Below are positions 52,259 through 61,368 of a stretch of DNA of 64,000 nucleotides, piece after piece. Below the pieces are notes generated by a model that had not been told where the DNA came from, did not search any database, and worked only from the letters and a program-made list of their open reading frames with translations. The stretch comes from an uncultured Acidimicrobiales bacterium (GTDB taxonomy: Bacteria > Actinomycetota > Acidimicrobiia > Acidimicrobiales > SHLQ01), in assembly GCA_938041035.1 (NCBI GenBank), contig CALHYX010000042.1:25714-89713 (forward strand), in the 5' to 3' direction. Made by a program: the position numbers and the translations under genes. Position 1 is the stretch's first letter. Each line of letters begins with the position of its first letter.

Positions 52259-53323
52259 CTAGAGGTCTAGGAACAGAGATTGGAAGAGCAGGGTCTCGTT
52301 CGGATTTCGTTCCAGCGCCTCGGCGACCTCGGTGATTCGGCGGAGGGCCGAGATGCGGTGGGCGGCGTCGGGAGCGGTGTCGAGGTCGGCGCGGTAGTGA
52401 GCGGCCAGGGTGGCCAGGCCGAGGCGGTATTCGTCGTAGCGCTGGAGCCGCATCTCGCGTTTGTGCCGCGCTTCGAGGGCCTTTCGGCCCGAGCCCCGGG
52501 TGCCCAGGTTTTCCTCGCGTTCGGCCAAGGCTTCGAGTTCTTCGCCGTGGCGGGCGGCCAGCGGTTCGGCCGCTTCGGCGATGAGTTCCTGGAGCTCGCT
52601 CACCAGAAGCGCCACGGCCGCGCCGGTGCCGTCGAGGCGCGCGGGCACGCCGGCCCAGGCGTCGCGCCGGGCGACGAAGCGGTCGTCGGTCGCCAGCAGC
52701 CGGGCCCGGTCGAGGCTGCCGCCGCTGGCCGACGCGACCGTGGCGGCCACGTCGGCCGCCAGACCGTCGGCGATCAGCCGAGCTTCGATGGCCTCGGCCG
52801 CCACTTGGGAGAACTCCACGGTCGCGCAGCGCGACGCGATGGCGATGTGTTCGGGCGGCACGAACTCGGACAACAAGATGAACACCACCGTCGGCGGTGG
52901 CTCCTCGATGACCTTCAACAACTTCACGGCGGACTGGTCGTTGCCGGTGTGAAAGCGTTCGGCGATCACCACTTTGCGGCGACCCTCGATCGGCGACCGA
53001 GTGCCCTCCAGAATGAGCGCCTCGGCGTCATCCACCGTGAAGACCGGGCCTCCTGGGCGATGGATGAACAGATCGGGCAGTTCTTCGCGGCGGGCAAGAT
53101 CGCGGATGCGTTGGGCGGCCTCGGGCGTGGGCGCGTCCTGGGCCAACAGTTCGCCGGCAAAGGCCATCGCCGCATGACGCCGCCCGGCGCCCCGCGGCCC
53201 GACGAACATGTAGGCGTGCACCGTCTTGGCCAACCCGGCGCGCAACTGCTCCACCGCGAGCGGCTGCCCCACGACACCGCTGATGAGATCGTCGCCCGCC
53301 GCGATGGTCTCGGTGTCGGTCAT
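52259..53323 (-). CDS. holB: DNA polymerase III delta-prime subunit
   Basis: 354 residues from the ATG at 53323, which overlaps the tmk stop (ATGA). N-terminal AAA+ fold: VVGQPLAVEQLRAGLAKTVH, YMFVGPRGAGRRHAAMAFAG (P-loop with Arg in place of the catalytic Lys), KVVIAERFHTGNDQSAVKLL and KVIEEPPPTVVFILLSE, then the SRC arginine-finger motif in IAIASRCATVEF. The C-terminal domain is long and helical. It is part of the clamp loader, where delta-prime needs no ATP hydrolysis. Order MFS, tmk, holB with overlaps is a coupled operon. Confidence 0.92.
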   Translation of the reverse strand: MTDTETIAAGDDLISGVVGQPLAVEQLRAGLAKTVHAYMFVGPRGAGRRHAAMAFAGELLAQDAPTPEAAQRIRDLARREELPDLFIHRPGGPVFTVDDAEALILEGTRSPIEGRRKVVIAERFHTGNDQSAVKLLKVIEEPPPTVVFILLSEFVPPEHIAIASRCATVEFSQVAAEAIEARLIADGLAADVAATVASASGGSLDRARLLATDDRFVARRDAWAGVPARLDGTGAAVALLVSELQELIAEAAEPLAARHGEELEALAEREENLGTRGSGRKALEARHKREMRLQRYDEYRLGLATLAAHYRADLDTAPDAAHRISALRRITEVAEALERNPNETLLFQSLFLDL

Positions 53324-53928
53324 GAGGGGTAGAGGGCGATTCCGGCGGCTTCGACCGCGGCGACGACCCGTTGGTGGACCTCGTCGATGGAGCCGAACCC
53401 GTCGACGACCGCCCACCCGTGGTCGGCGGCCAGCTTCTCGAAACCGGAACGCACCCGGCGATGGAAGTCGGCGCCGGCCTGTTCGAGCCGGTCGAGTTCG
53501 CGATCCAGGCGCCGGTCGACCTCGTCTTCGGGGACCGTCAACAACACGACGAGGTCGGCCTCGAGCCCTCCGGTGGCGAAGCGGCTCAGATCCCACACCG
53601 CGTCGACCCCGAGATCGCGCCCGATGCCCTGGTACACCAGTGACGACCCGATGTACCGGTCGGTGACCACATGCTGGCCGGCGGCGAGCGTCGGCGCCAG
53701 CACCTCGGCGGCGTGTTGGGCCCGGTCGGCCGCCATCAGCAGCGCCTCGGTGCGGGGTGCGATCTCCGGATGGTCGGGGTCGAGCACCGTCGCGCGGATG
53801 CGCTGGCCGACAGGGGTGTCGCCGGGCTCATAGGTGAGGCGGGCTCCGAGCCGATCGGCGAGCAAACCGGCCTGCGTCGACTTTCCGGATCCCTCACCGC
53901 CCTCGAAGGCGATCAAGCGTGCGTTCAC
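53320..53928 (-). CDS. tmk: Thymidylate kinase
   Basis: 202 residues from the GTG at 53928, overlapping the MFS gene stop by four bases. Motifs: the P-loop FEGGEGSGKSTQAGLLAD, the EP(G)D segment TYEPGDTPVGQRIRATVL (usually REPGGT), VVTDRYIGSSLVYQGIGRDL (DRY/S) and LIVL-type DLVVLLTVPEDEVDRRL. It phosphorylates dTMP to dTDP. In many actinomycetes the kinase is fused to an N-terminal MFS-like membrane domain; here the two parts are adjacent, overlapping genes. Confidence 0.94.
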   Translation of the reverse strand: MNARLIAFEGGEGSGKSTQAGLLADRLGARLTYEPGDTPVGQRIRATVLDPDHPEIAPRTEALLMAADRAQHAAEVLAPTLAAGQHVVTDRYIGSSLVYQGIGRDLGVDAVWDLSRFATGGLEADLVVLLTVPEDEVDRRLDRELDRLEQAGADFHRRVRSGFEKLAADHGWAVVDGFGSIDEVHQRVVAAVEAAGIALYPS

Positions 53929-55466
53929 GCAGCCACTCTCGCGCGCCCGGGGCCCCTCCGCAGGGACAGGGCGGCGAGCACGCCGGCGCCGAGGATGATG
54001 AACCCGGCAAACCACAGCGTCAGCCGCACGCCCGGTACAAAGATGTCGAGACCGAACAGCGTGACGTCGCGGTCCCAGAGTTCATTCGACGCACCGTCGA
54101 GCAGCTGGGCGAGGATCGGGCCGATGGCGAAGGCGATCAGCACGCAGAGCCGCACGATGGTGAGCAGGGCCGAGAAGATTCGGCCGCGCAGCTCGTCGGC
54201 GACGTTCTCGTGCAACAGCGTGAACCCGAGCACGTAGACCGCGCCCGCCGATACGCCGATGAGGGTGACCAGCAGGGCGGCCGGCGTGAGCGACGACATC
54301 GAGGCCGCGACGAGCAACGCCACCCCGGCGAGGAACACCGCCCCGGTGAACACCCATTCCTTCGGCAGTCGCTTCTGTAGGAACGACAACGCGAGCACGC
54401 CCATGGCCACGCCCAGACCGAGGCAGAAGACGAAGACCCCGAACCCGGCGTCGCCCGCGCCCAGCACTTCGTCGGCGAAGATGGGGCCGAGCGGCACGAG
54501 CATGCCGCCGCCGATAAGCCCGGTGGCCAGGCCGAGGTTCACCGAGCGCACCACCGGGTTCAAGAAGATGAACTGCCATCCCTCGCGCAGGTCTCGGAAC
54601 GTGCCACCGAAGTCGAACAAGCGGTCGCCGTCGCGCTCCTCGCGCTCGAGCCGCGGGATGGCGATGGAGAGCACGATGAGCGCCGTGATGAGAAACGTGA
54701 AGCCGTCGACGTAAAAGGCGAGCCCTTCCTGGTCGAGCCGCAGCCGGTCGACCCAGGTGGAGCTGCCCATCCAGTCCGAGAACTTGGCGAGCAGGGCGAA
54801 CAGCCCGGCGCCGACGAGGAAGGTGCCATACGCCGCGGCGAGCGACAGCGAGTTGGCGGTCGTGAGGAACGACTTCGGCACGAGGTTCGGCACGATCGCT
54901 TCTTTGGCCGGCGACCACAACATGGTGAAGAACTCGAGCATCAGCGAGGCGATGACCAGCCCGACGATCGAGTCGACGAAGGGCAGCGTGATCATCACCA
55001 GGGCACGGCCGATGTCGCAGATGATCATCAGTCGACGCCGGTTGGTGCGATCGACGATCACCCCGGCGAACGTTGCGAGGAAGAACCCGGGAACGAGCCG
55101 GGCGGCGAGGACCAACGACACCGATGCTCCGGCGCTGCCGCCACCGACGTCGGTGGCCAGTGCGGTGATGGCCAGCAGGCCCAACCAGTCGCCGGTGGCC
55201 GAGACGAGCTGGGCCAACCACAGACGGAAGAACTCCGGTGACCCGAACAGCCTCGACCGCCAACCGAGTTCCCCGACGTCGGTGTCGGTTACGCCTTCGT
55301 GGTCACCGGCCGTGTCGGTGGCGGTTCCGTTGTCGACCGGAGCCGAGCCGGGGTCGCCGGTCAGAATCTCGAGGTCGGTTGGCGCGACAGGCGCGAAGCC
55401 CGAATCAACCCCAGATGATGGCGACCCGACGGAAGACCCCGCCCGCGTCGCCTCGTTCGCAGCCAC
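53925..55466 (-). CDS. MFS transporter-like protein coupled to tmk
   Basis: 513 residues. An acidic, low-complexity N-terminus of about 70 residues precedes about 12 membrane helices. MFS loops: ATFAGVIVDRTNRRRLMIIC between TM2 and TM3, and ENVADELRGRIFSALLTIVR in the second half. It resembles enterobactin-exporter-like (TIGR00900-type) proteins and the N-terminal half of long actinobacterial dTMP kinases. The substrate is unknown. The downstream overlap with tmk suggests a shared, perhaps nucleotide-related function, or only an ancestral link. Confidence 0.85.
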   Translation of the reverse strand: MAANEATRAGSSVGSPSSGVDSGFAPVAPTDLEILTGDPGSAPVDNGTATDTAGDHEGVTDTDVGELGWRSRLFGSPEFFRLWLAQLVSATGDWLGLLAITALATDVGGGSAGASVSLVLAARLVPGFFLATFAGVIVDRTNRRRLMIICDIGRALVMITLPFVDSIVGLVIASLMLEFFTMLWSPAKEAIVPNLVPKSFLTTANSLSLAAAYGTFLVGAGLFALLAKFSDWMGSSTWVDRLRLDQEGLAFYVDGFTFLITALIVLSIAIPRLEREERDGDRLFDFGGTFRDLREGWQFIFLNPVVRSVNLGLATGLIGGGMLVPLGPIFADEVLGAGDAGFGVFVFCLGLGVAMGVLALSFLQKRLPKEWVFTGAVFLAGVALLVAASMSSLTPAALLVTLIGVSAGAVYVLGFTLLHENVADELRGRIFSALLTIVRLCVLIAFAIGPILAQLLDGASNELWDRDVTLFGLDIFVPGVRLTLWFAGFIILGAGVLAALSLRRGPGRARVAA

Positions 55467-55513
55467 AGCTCAAGACTAGATGTTGCCGGGCCGGATCCGC
55501 CCCTCGCGCCGCG

Positions 55514-58396
55514 CTAGGCGTCGGCGGCGGTGCCGGAATCATCGGCCGCGCCAGCGCCGGCCGCGCCGCCGGATTCGCTCGTCGCGGCCGGTTTGGCCGC
55601 CGCCGCCTTCTTGGCGGTCGCCTTCTTCTTCGTGGCCTTCTTCTTGGTGGCCTTTTTCTTCGCCTTCTTCTTCGTGGCCTTCTTCTTGGCGGCCTTCTTC
55701 TTTTTCTTGGCCGGGCCCTTGGCCCGCCGGTCGGCGAGCAGTTCGGCGGCCCGTTCGACGGTGAGGTCCTCGACGCTGTCGCCCTTGCGCAGCGATGCAT
55801 TGGTCTCGCCGTCGGTGACATAGGGGCCGAACCGGCCGTCCTTCACGAGCATGACCGCCCCGGTCACCGGATCCTCACCCATGTTGCGCAGCGGCTCTTT
55901 GGCGCTCTGGCCCCGTCGCAACTTCGGCTTGGCCAGCTCGACCAGGCACTGCTCGAGGGTGACGGTGAACAGCAGATCCTCGGACTCCAACGTGCGGGTG
56001 TCCTTGCGCTGGTTGCCCGCGGCCGTCATCGACGGTTCGCCGTTTTCGAGGACGAGCAGCTTTTGCAGATACGGCCCGTAGCGGCCGTTCTGCACGGTGA
56101 TCTCCTGGCCGTCGGCCGGGTCGACGCCGACGACGCGGGGCAACGACAGCAGCTTCAACGCGGTCTCGAGATCGAGCTCGGCCGGGTCCATGGTCTTGAA
56201 CAGCGAGCTGGTGCGGGGCTTTTCCTCGCCGTCGACGAGTTCGCCCATCTGCACGTACGGACCAAAGCGGCCGTTCTTCACGAAGACCTCGAGCCCACTG
56301 ACCGGGTCCGTCCCGAGGGTGCGATCGCCCGACGGCGCATCGATGAACTCGAGCGCCCGCTCGACCGTGAGCTCGTCCGGCGTGATGTCGTCGGGGATGC
56401 TGGCTCGCCACGGAGCGACCGTCGCCGGATCGGCGTCCTCGCTCGGGCCGGCGCCGCGCTGCACGTAGGGCCCGTAACGACCCACGCGGGCCACGACCAT
56501 CTCGCCGTCATCGGTGACACCGAGGGGGATCGAGTTGATGGCGGCGGCGTCGATCTCGCCGAGCCGGTTGTTGACCTTGTCCTTCAGCCCCGGGTCGGAG
56601 GCATCACCGAAGTAGAACTTCTGCAGCCACGGGACGGGTTCCTCGTTGCCACCGGCGATCTGATCGAGGTCGCTTTCCATCTGCGCGGTGAAGCCGTAGT
56701 CGACCAGGTTCGGGAAGTGGTTCTCGAGCAGGTTGACCACCGAGAAGGCGGTGAACGACGGCACGAGGGCATTCGCCTTCTTCCACACATAGCCGCGGTT
56801 CTGGATGGTGCCCATGATCGACGCGTACGTCGACGGGCGGCCGACCTCGAGCTCTTCGAGCTTCTTGACGAGTGAGGCCTCGGTGTAGCGGGCCGGCGGC
56901 TGGGTCTCGTGACCTTCGCTCTCGAGTTCGCGCACGTCGACCTCGTCGCCCACGGCCAGCGGCGGCAGCCGGCGGTCGGTGTCGGCCGCGCCTTCCTTGT
57001 CGTCGTCGGTGTCTTCGACATAGACCCGCCGGAAACCCTGATGGGTGATGACGGTGCCCGAAGCGGCGAAGCTGACCGGCGCACCCGCAGCGACGTCGCC
57101 GGCCGCCGTCGCGGTGGTCGACCCGAGCCGAACGGCGATGGTCTCGCCGAGCGCGTCGGTCATCTGCGAGGCGACGGTGCGCTGATAGATGAGTTCGTAG
57201 ACGGCGGCCTCACCCTTGGGCAGTTCACCCTTGACCTGCTCGGGCGTCTTGAAGACGTCGCCGGCGGGGCGAATGGCCTCGTGGGCTTCCTGGGCGTTCT
57301 TGGACTTGCCCTTGTACACCCGGGGTTCATCGGGAAGGAAGTCCTTGCCGTACTTCTCCCGGATCAGGTCGCGGGCCGCGCTGAGCGCGGTGCCGGACAG
57401 CGTGACGCTGTCGGTACGCATGTAGGTGATGTAGCCCTTGGAGTACAGCGACTGCGCCGCGCTCATCGCCATGGTGGACGACAGCCGGAGTTTGCGGCCC
57501 GCTTCCTGCTGGAAGGTAGAGGTCATGAACGGCGGCGCCGGGCGACGCCGGTAGGGCTTGGGTTCGACCGAGCTGACGGTGAACGTGGCGCCGTCGAGCC
57601 CCTGCTTGAGGCCGACAGCGGTGTTCTCGTCGACCACGACGACATCGTTCTTCAGCTTGCCGTCGCGATCGAAGTCGCGGCCGCTGGCGATGCGCTTGCC
57701 GTCGACTTCGACGAGCGTGGCGCCGAACTGGCGGGGCTCACCGGCGGATACTTCACCGCGCGCTTCGACGGTGGCGCGAAGATCCCAGTACGACGCCCGG
57801 ATGAACCGCATCCGCTCGCGTTCGCGCTCGACGACGATGCGGGTGGCGACGCTCTGCACCCGGCCGGCCGACAGCTTCGGCATGACCTTCTTCCACAGCA
57901 CGGGCGACACCTCGTAGCCGACGAGGCGGTCGAGCATGCGGCGCGCCTCCTGGGCGTCGACGAGGTGGCGGTCGAGGTCGCGCGGGTTGTTGACCGCTTC
58001 CTCGATCGCCGACTTGGTGATCTCGTGAAACACCATGCGCTTCACCGGAACGGTCGGGTTCAGAACCTCGAGGAGGTGCCAGGCAATGGCCTCACCTTCG
58101 CGATCCTCATCCGTGGCGAGATACAGCTCGTCGGCCTCGGCGAGCAGCGACTTCAGTTTCTTGATCTGGTCCTTCTTGTCGCGGTTCACCACGTACAGCG
58201 GCTTGAAGTCGTTGTCGACGTCGATACCCAGCCGGGCCCACGACTCGCTCTTGTATGCGGCGGGAACGTCGGCCGCGCCCTGCGGAAGGTCGCGCACATG
58301 GCCAATCGAGGACTCGACGATGTAGCCGTCGCCGAGGTAGCCGGCGATGGTCTGCGCTTTGGCGGGAGATTCGACGATCACAAGTGCGGTCGGCAC
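55514..58396 (-). CDS. topA: DNA topoisomerase I with lysine-rich tail
   Basis: 960 residues. TOPRIM domain: LVIVESPAKAQTIAGYLGDG, then LYLATDEDREGEAIAWHL with the metal-binding DxDxE. The catalytic Tyr is in SKGYITYMRTDSVTLSG (about 320). The C-terminal half has four repeats with DGRFGPYV-like cores (VGRYGPYVQ, NGRFGPYVQ, NGRYGPYLQ, DGRFGPYVT) without zinc Cys. From about 895 to 930 comes a run of KKK/KKKAT units, the Lys-rich DNA-gripping tail typical of actinobacteria, then an Ala/Ser/Gly end. It relaxes negative supercoils. It appears monocistronic. Confidence 0.96.
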   Translation of the reverse strand: MPTALVIVESPAKAQTIAGYLGDGYIVESSIGHVRDLPQGAADVPAAYKSESWARLGIDVDNDFKPLYVVNRDKKDQIKKLKSLLAEADELYLATDEDREGEAIAWHLLEVLNPTVPVKRMVFHEITKSAIEEAVNNPRDLDRHLVDAQEARRMLDRLVGYEVSPVLWKKVMPKLSAGRVQSVATRIVVERERERMRFIRASYWDLRATVEARGEVSAGEPRQFGATLVEVDGKRIASGRDFDRDGKLKNDVVVVDENTAVGLKQGLDGATFTVSSVEPKPYRRRPAPPFMTSTFQQEAGRKLRLSSTMAMSAAQSLYSKGYITYMRTDSVTLSGTALSAARDLIREKYGKDFLPDEPRVYKGKSKNAQEAHEAIRPAGDVFKTPEQVKGELPKGEAAVYELIYQRTVASQMTDALGETIAVRLGSTTATAAGDVAAGAPVSFAASGTVITHQGFRRVYVEDTDDDKEGAADTDRRLPPLAVGDEVDVRELESEGHETQPPARYTEASLVKKLEELEVGRPSTYASIMGTIQNRGYVWKKANALVPSFTAFSVVNLLENHFPNLVDYGFTAQMESDLDQIAGGNEEPVPWLQKFYFGDASDPGLKDKVNNRLGEIDAAAINSIPLGVTDDGEMVVARVGRYGPYVQRGAGPSEDADPATVAPWRASIPDDITPDELTVERALEFIDAPSGDRTLGTDPVSGLEVFVKNGRFGPYVQMGELVDGEEKPRTSSLFKTMDPAELDLETALKLLSLPRVVGVDPADGQEITVQNGRYGPYLQKLLVLENGEPSMTAAGNQRKDTRTLESEDLLFTVTLEQCLVELAKPKLRRGQSAKEPLRNMGEDPVTGAVMLVKDGRFGPYVTDGETNASLRKGDSVEDLTVERAAELLADRRAKGPAKKKKKAAKKKATKKKAKKKATKKKATKKKATAKKAAAAKPAATSESGGAAGAGAADDSGTAADA

Positions 58397-58637
58397 GATG
58401 CTTCTCTGCGGTGAGGGGATAAGGACGAGGTTCCCGGATTGAACGTACTGTCGGCTGAAAATACGAAACCATCAGCCGTGCAGGCGACCTGCCGAGCGGG
58501 CGACCAGATACGACGAGCAGATGTTGGTAGCGAACCAACCTCCCGCTGACACCCGACGGCGAACGATAGCGAAGTCCGCGCCATTCCAACACTCTGCCCG
58601 CTTTTTGGTCCGCCCCGCCGGTTGCGTGGGGACCGGG

Positions 58638-60263
58638 TCAGGCGTTGGAGGAAGCCAATTCCTCGTCGGCCGCTGAGCTGGGGTCGCCCTCGGGGTCGGC
58701 GCCGTCCGGATCGCCGAACTTCCACAGGAATGCGGCACCGATGATCGCGGCGAGGAACGACGCCACGAGGATACCGATCTTGGCATCGTTTTGGATGAGC
58801 TCATCGGTGAAGGCCAACCCGGTGATGAAGATCGACACGGTGAAACCAATACCGGCGACCGCGGCGATACCGAGGATCTGGCCCGGACGGACTCCCGGGG
58901 GCAGCGAGGAGATGCCGAGTCGGACGGCCAGCCAGGTGAAGAAGCTGACGCCGACGATCTTGCCCACGACGAGACCGAGCACGATGCCGATGGTGACCGA
59001 GGAGGACGCCGCATCGGCCAGACCCTCGCGACTGAGCTCGATGCCAGCGTTCGCCAACGCAAAGATGGGAATGATCATGTAGCTCGTGAACGGATGCAGC
59101 GCGTTGACGAGCCGCTCGGCAACCGGCACGGTCTCGCGGATCTCGAATTCGGCCCGGCGGGCAGCGCCGGCCTCGGTCTCGTCGTCGGCAAAGACCTGAT
59201 GCAGCCAGGATTCGTCACCCGGCTTGGACTGCAACGGCCGCGCCGGGGTCAGCAGACCCAGACAGACGCCGGCGATCGTGGCATGGATGCCGGATTCGAA
59301 GACGGCCAGCCACACAAAGCAGCCGACCACCACATAGAGGGGAATGAACCAGACGCGGGCCTCGCGCAGCAGCCACACCAGCGCCAGCAGGCCGAGGGCG
59401 ACCAACAGCCAGGTGAACGACAATTCCGTCGTGTAGAAGACGGCGATCACCACGATGGCGCCGATGTCGTCGACGATGGCCAGGGTGAGCAGGAAAACCT
59501 TCAACGACGACGGCACCCGGTTGCCCAGGAGAGAGACCACTCCCAGGGCAAAGGCGATGTCGGTCGCCATCGGAATACCCCAGCCGGCGGACTCGGGCGA
59601 AGACGTATTGAGCAGGAAGTAAAGAAGCGCGGGAACGACCATGCCGCCGATCGCAGCCATCGCCGGCAGCGCCGCCTGGCGCTTGTCGCGCAGCTGGCCG
59701 TTCACCAACTCGAGCTTGATCTCCATACCGACGACGAAGAAGAAGATCGCCATCAGGGCATCATTGACGATGGCCTCCAGCGACAGACCGTGACTCTCTT
59801 TACTTTCGCCGGAGGCGCCGTCTGCGCCTTCGGACTCCGCCAGAGCTTGTTCGCCGGATGCGCTCGCCTCATTTTCGCCGGAGGCGCCGTTTGCAGTTTC
59901 GGGAACAGCCAGAGCGTGTTCGCCTTCGCCACCGTGCAGGCCGGTTTCGTCGGTGTTGTCGCTTTGGGAGCCACCCTCGTCGCCGTGACCCTCTTCTTCG
60001 TGGCCCTCTTCTTCATGGCCGTGGCCCTCCAAGCTGAAGAAGTCACCGACCTCGAGCTTGACCTCGGTCTCCCACAGCTCGTGGTAGCTGTCGCCGGCCG
60101 GGGAGTTCACCCAGATCAGGGCGATGACCGTGGCCACCAGCAACAAAATGCCGCCCGCCGCTTCGACGTGCAGGAACCGTCCAATGGGTCGCGCCAGTCG
60201 GCGGGCGACCCGCGTGTCGCTGCCGAGAAACGTCAGGGGATGGGGATCGGGATTTCCGGACAA
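58638..60263 (-). CDS. nhaA: Na+/H+ antiporter NhaA with His/Glu-rich repetitive loop
   Basis: 541 residues; typical NhaA has about 390-440. The TTG at 60263 has GAGG seven bases upstream. TM1 (GILLLVATVIALIWVNSP) and the later ALMAIFFFVVGMEIKLELVN, PMATDIAFALGVVSLLGNRV (with the conserved TDIAFALG), and LAIVDDIGAIVVIAVFY (ion-binding Asp pair) are intact. Between TM1 and TM2 an insert of about 80 residues carries GHGHEEEGHEEEGHGDEGG and then two copies of an Ala/Glu/Ser unit (around TANGASGENEAS and GADGASGESKES). The acidic C-terminus is short. It exports sodium at high pH in exchange for protons. Confidence 0.94.
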   Translation of the reverse strand: MSGNPDPHPLTFLGSDTRVARRLARPIGRFLHVEAAGGILLLVATVIALIWVNSPAGDSYHELWETEVKLEVGDFFSLEGHGHEEEGHEEEGHGDEGGSQSDNTDETGLHGGEGEHALAVPETANGASGENEASASGEQALAESEGADGASGESKESHGLSLEAIVNDALMAIFFFVVGMEIKLELVNGQLRDKRQAALPAMAAIGGMVVPALLYFLLNTSSPESAGWGIPMATDIAFALGVVSLLGNRVPSSLKVFLLTLAIVDDIGAIVVIAVFYTTELSFTWLLVALGLLALVWLLREARVWFIPLYVVVGCFVWLAVFESGIHATIAGVCLGLLTPARPLQSKPGDESWLHQVFADDETEAGAARRAEFEIRETVPVAERLVNALHPFTSYMIIPIFALANAGIELSREGLADAASSSVTIGIVLGLVVGKIVGVSFFTWLAVRLGISSLPPGVRPGQILGIAAVAGIGFTVSIFITGLAFTDELIQNDAKIGILVASFLAAIIGAAFLWKFGDPDGADPEGDPSSAADEELASSNA

Positions 60264-60410
60264 CAGTTTTCCTCAGGGGGGCGACCCGAGTGGACGGAGA
60301 AGACATTCATCGTATCGGTGCCCACTCCCCCAACGGGCTAGGGAACCGGGGATTTACGAATCCGCAATGCAGTGTTTCGCACAGGCCGCCACGAAGGTCC
60401 GCGGCTAGCC

Positions 60411-60881
60411 CTACTTACGCAGGTAGGAGGACGTGTACACGATGAGGCGCACAACGGAACCTTCGTTGTCCGACTCCCATGCACTCTCATCGGTCAATTG
60501 GCGCATAAGTGGAATCCCCAGGCCCGATTCCCACAACAGTCGCGATGGGTCGTCGGCGTCGGGCAGATCGGGGATCGATTCCGGATCGAACCCGGGACCC
60601 CGGTCGGCGACCTCGACCTCGATGCGATCGCCGTCGACATTGCTGCGGACTTCGATCCGGTTGTCCGAACCGAGGGTCGCGTGAGCGCGAATCGCGTTGG
60701 TGGTCGCCTCGGACACCGCGAGGCGGAGGTCTTCGATGCGGTCGTCGTGAATACCGGCATCGACATGGGCCGCGGCCGCGACGACCGCTCGGACGAGTTC
60801 GAGGTATTCGGCCCGGGCCGGGATCTCCAGGACGACGTCTCCGGCTTTGGCCGACGAGGGGGACATCGATTCCGGGTTCAC
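60411..60881 (-). CDS. RsbW-like anti-sigma factor / serine kinase (HATPase)
   Basis: 156 residues; an ATG five codons in is an alternative start. The GHKL ATPase signature is present: N-box ED(L)RLAVSEATTNAIRAHA with Glu and Asn, G1 box VADRGPGFDP, and G2 region ESGLGIPLMRQLTDE. Such proteins bind a sigma factor, and phosphorylate a STAS partner. The start overlaps the stop of the STAS gene by four bases. No sigma gene of the SigB/SigF type is nearby, so the target lies elsewhere. Confidence 0.88.
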   Translation of the reverse strand: MNPESMSPSSAKAGDVVLEIPARAEYLELVRAVVAAAAHVDAGIHDDRIEDLRLAVSEATTNAIRAHATLGSDNRIEVRSNVDGDRIEVEVADRGPGFDPESIPDLPDADDPSRLLWESGLGIPLMRQLTDESAWESDNEGSVVRLIVYTSSYLRK

Positions 60882-61219
60882 AACGCCACCCCGGTAGCGG
60901 CGGCCACGTCGACATGAAGTTCGAAGACCCGATCCAGGTCAACGCTTGCGAACAGCTCGCGCAGCCGGGGTTCGGCGCAGACCAGCTGAAGCTCAGCACC
61001 GTTGGCCCGGCACCGGCGCAGGGCACCGATCAGCACGCCGAGGCCGGTGGAGTCGATGAACCCGACCGCACCGAGATCGATCACCAGCGCGTCGGCACCA
61101 TCGGCGAGCGCCGCGATGACCGCCCGCTTCAGGTCGGGCGCCGAACCCATCTCGAGGTCGCCGAGCACGGCGAGCACCATCCAACCATCACGTTCGTCGC
61201 GCGAGATCCCGAGGTTCAT
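60878..61219 (-). CDS. STAS-domain anti-sigma factor antagonist
   Basis: 113 residues from the ATG at 61219; the open frame reaches 61288 but the extension is Pro/Gly-rich and not conserved. The STAS fold is visible: WMVLAVLGDLEMGSAPDLKR, then ALVIDLGAVGFIDSTGLGVL with the Ser that an RsbW-type kinase phosphorylates. It forms a partner-switching pair with the downstream kinase, to which it is translationally coupled. It is divergent from the helicase gene. Confidence 0.9.
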   Translation of the reverse strand: MNLGISRDERDGWMVLAVLGDLEMGSAPDLKRAVIAALADGADALVIDLGAVGFIDSTGLGVLIGALRRCRANGAELQLVCAEPRLRELFASVDLDRVFELHVDVAAATGVAL

Positions 61220-61368
61220 CGCGACCAGGGTGGGTCGTGCGGCACCGGGGCCGGGCGGACGGTCGTTCGGGGGATCACCGCCCTCCAACCTATGCCGTGG
61301 GTTGCGTTTGCGGTACGACCGCTATGGACCAACAGCGTCTCACCCGCGTCGTAGGGTGATCTTCGACC

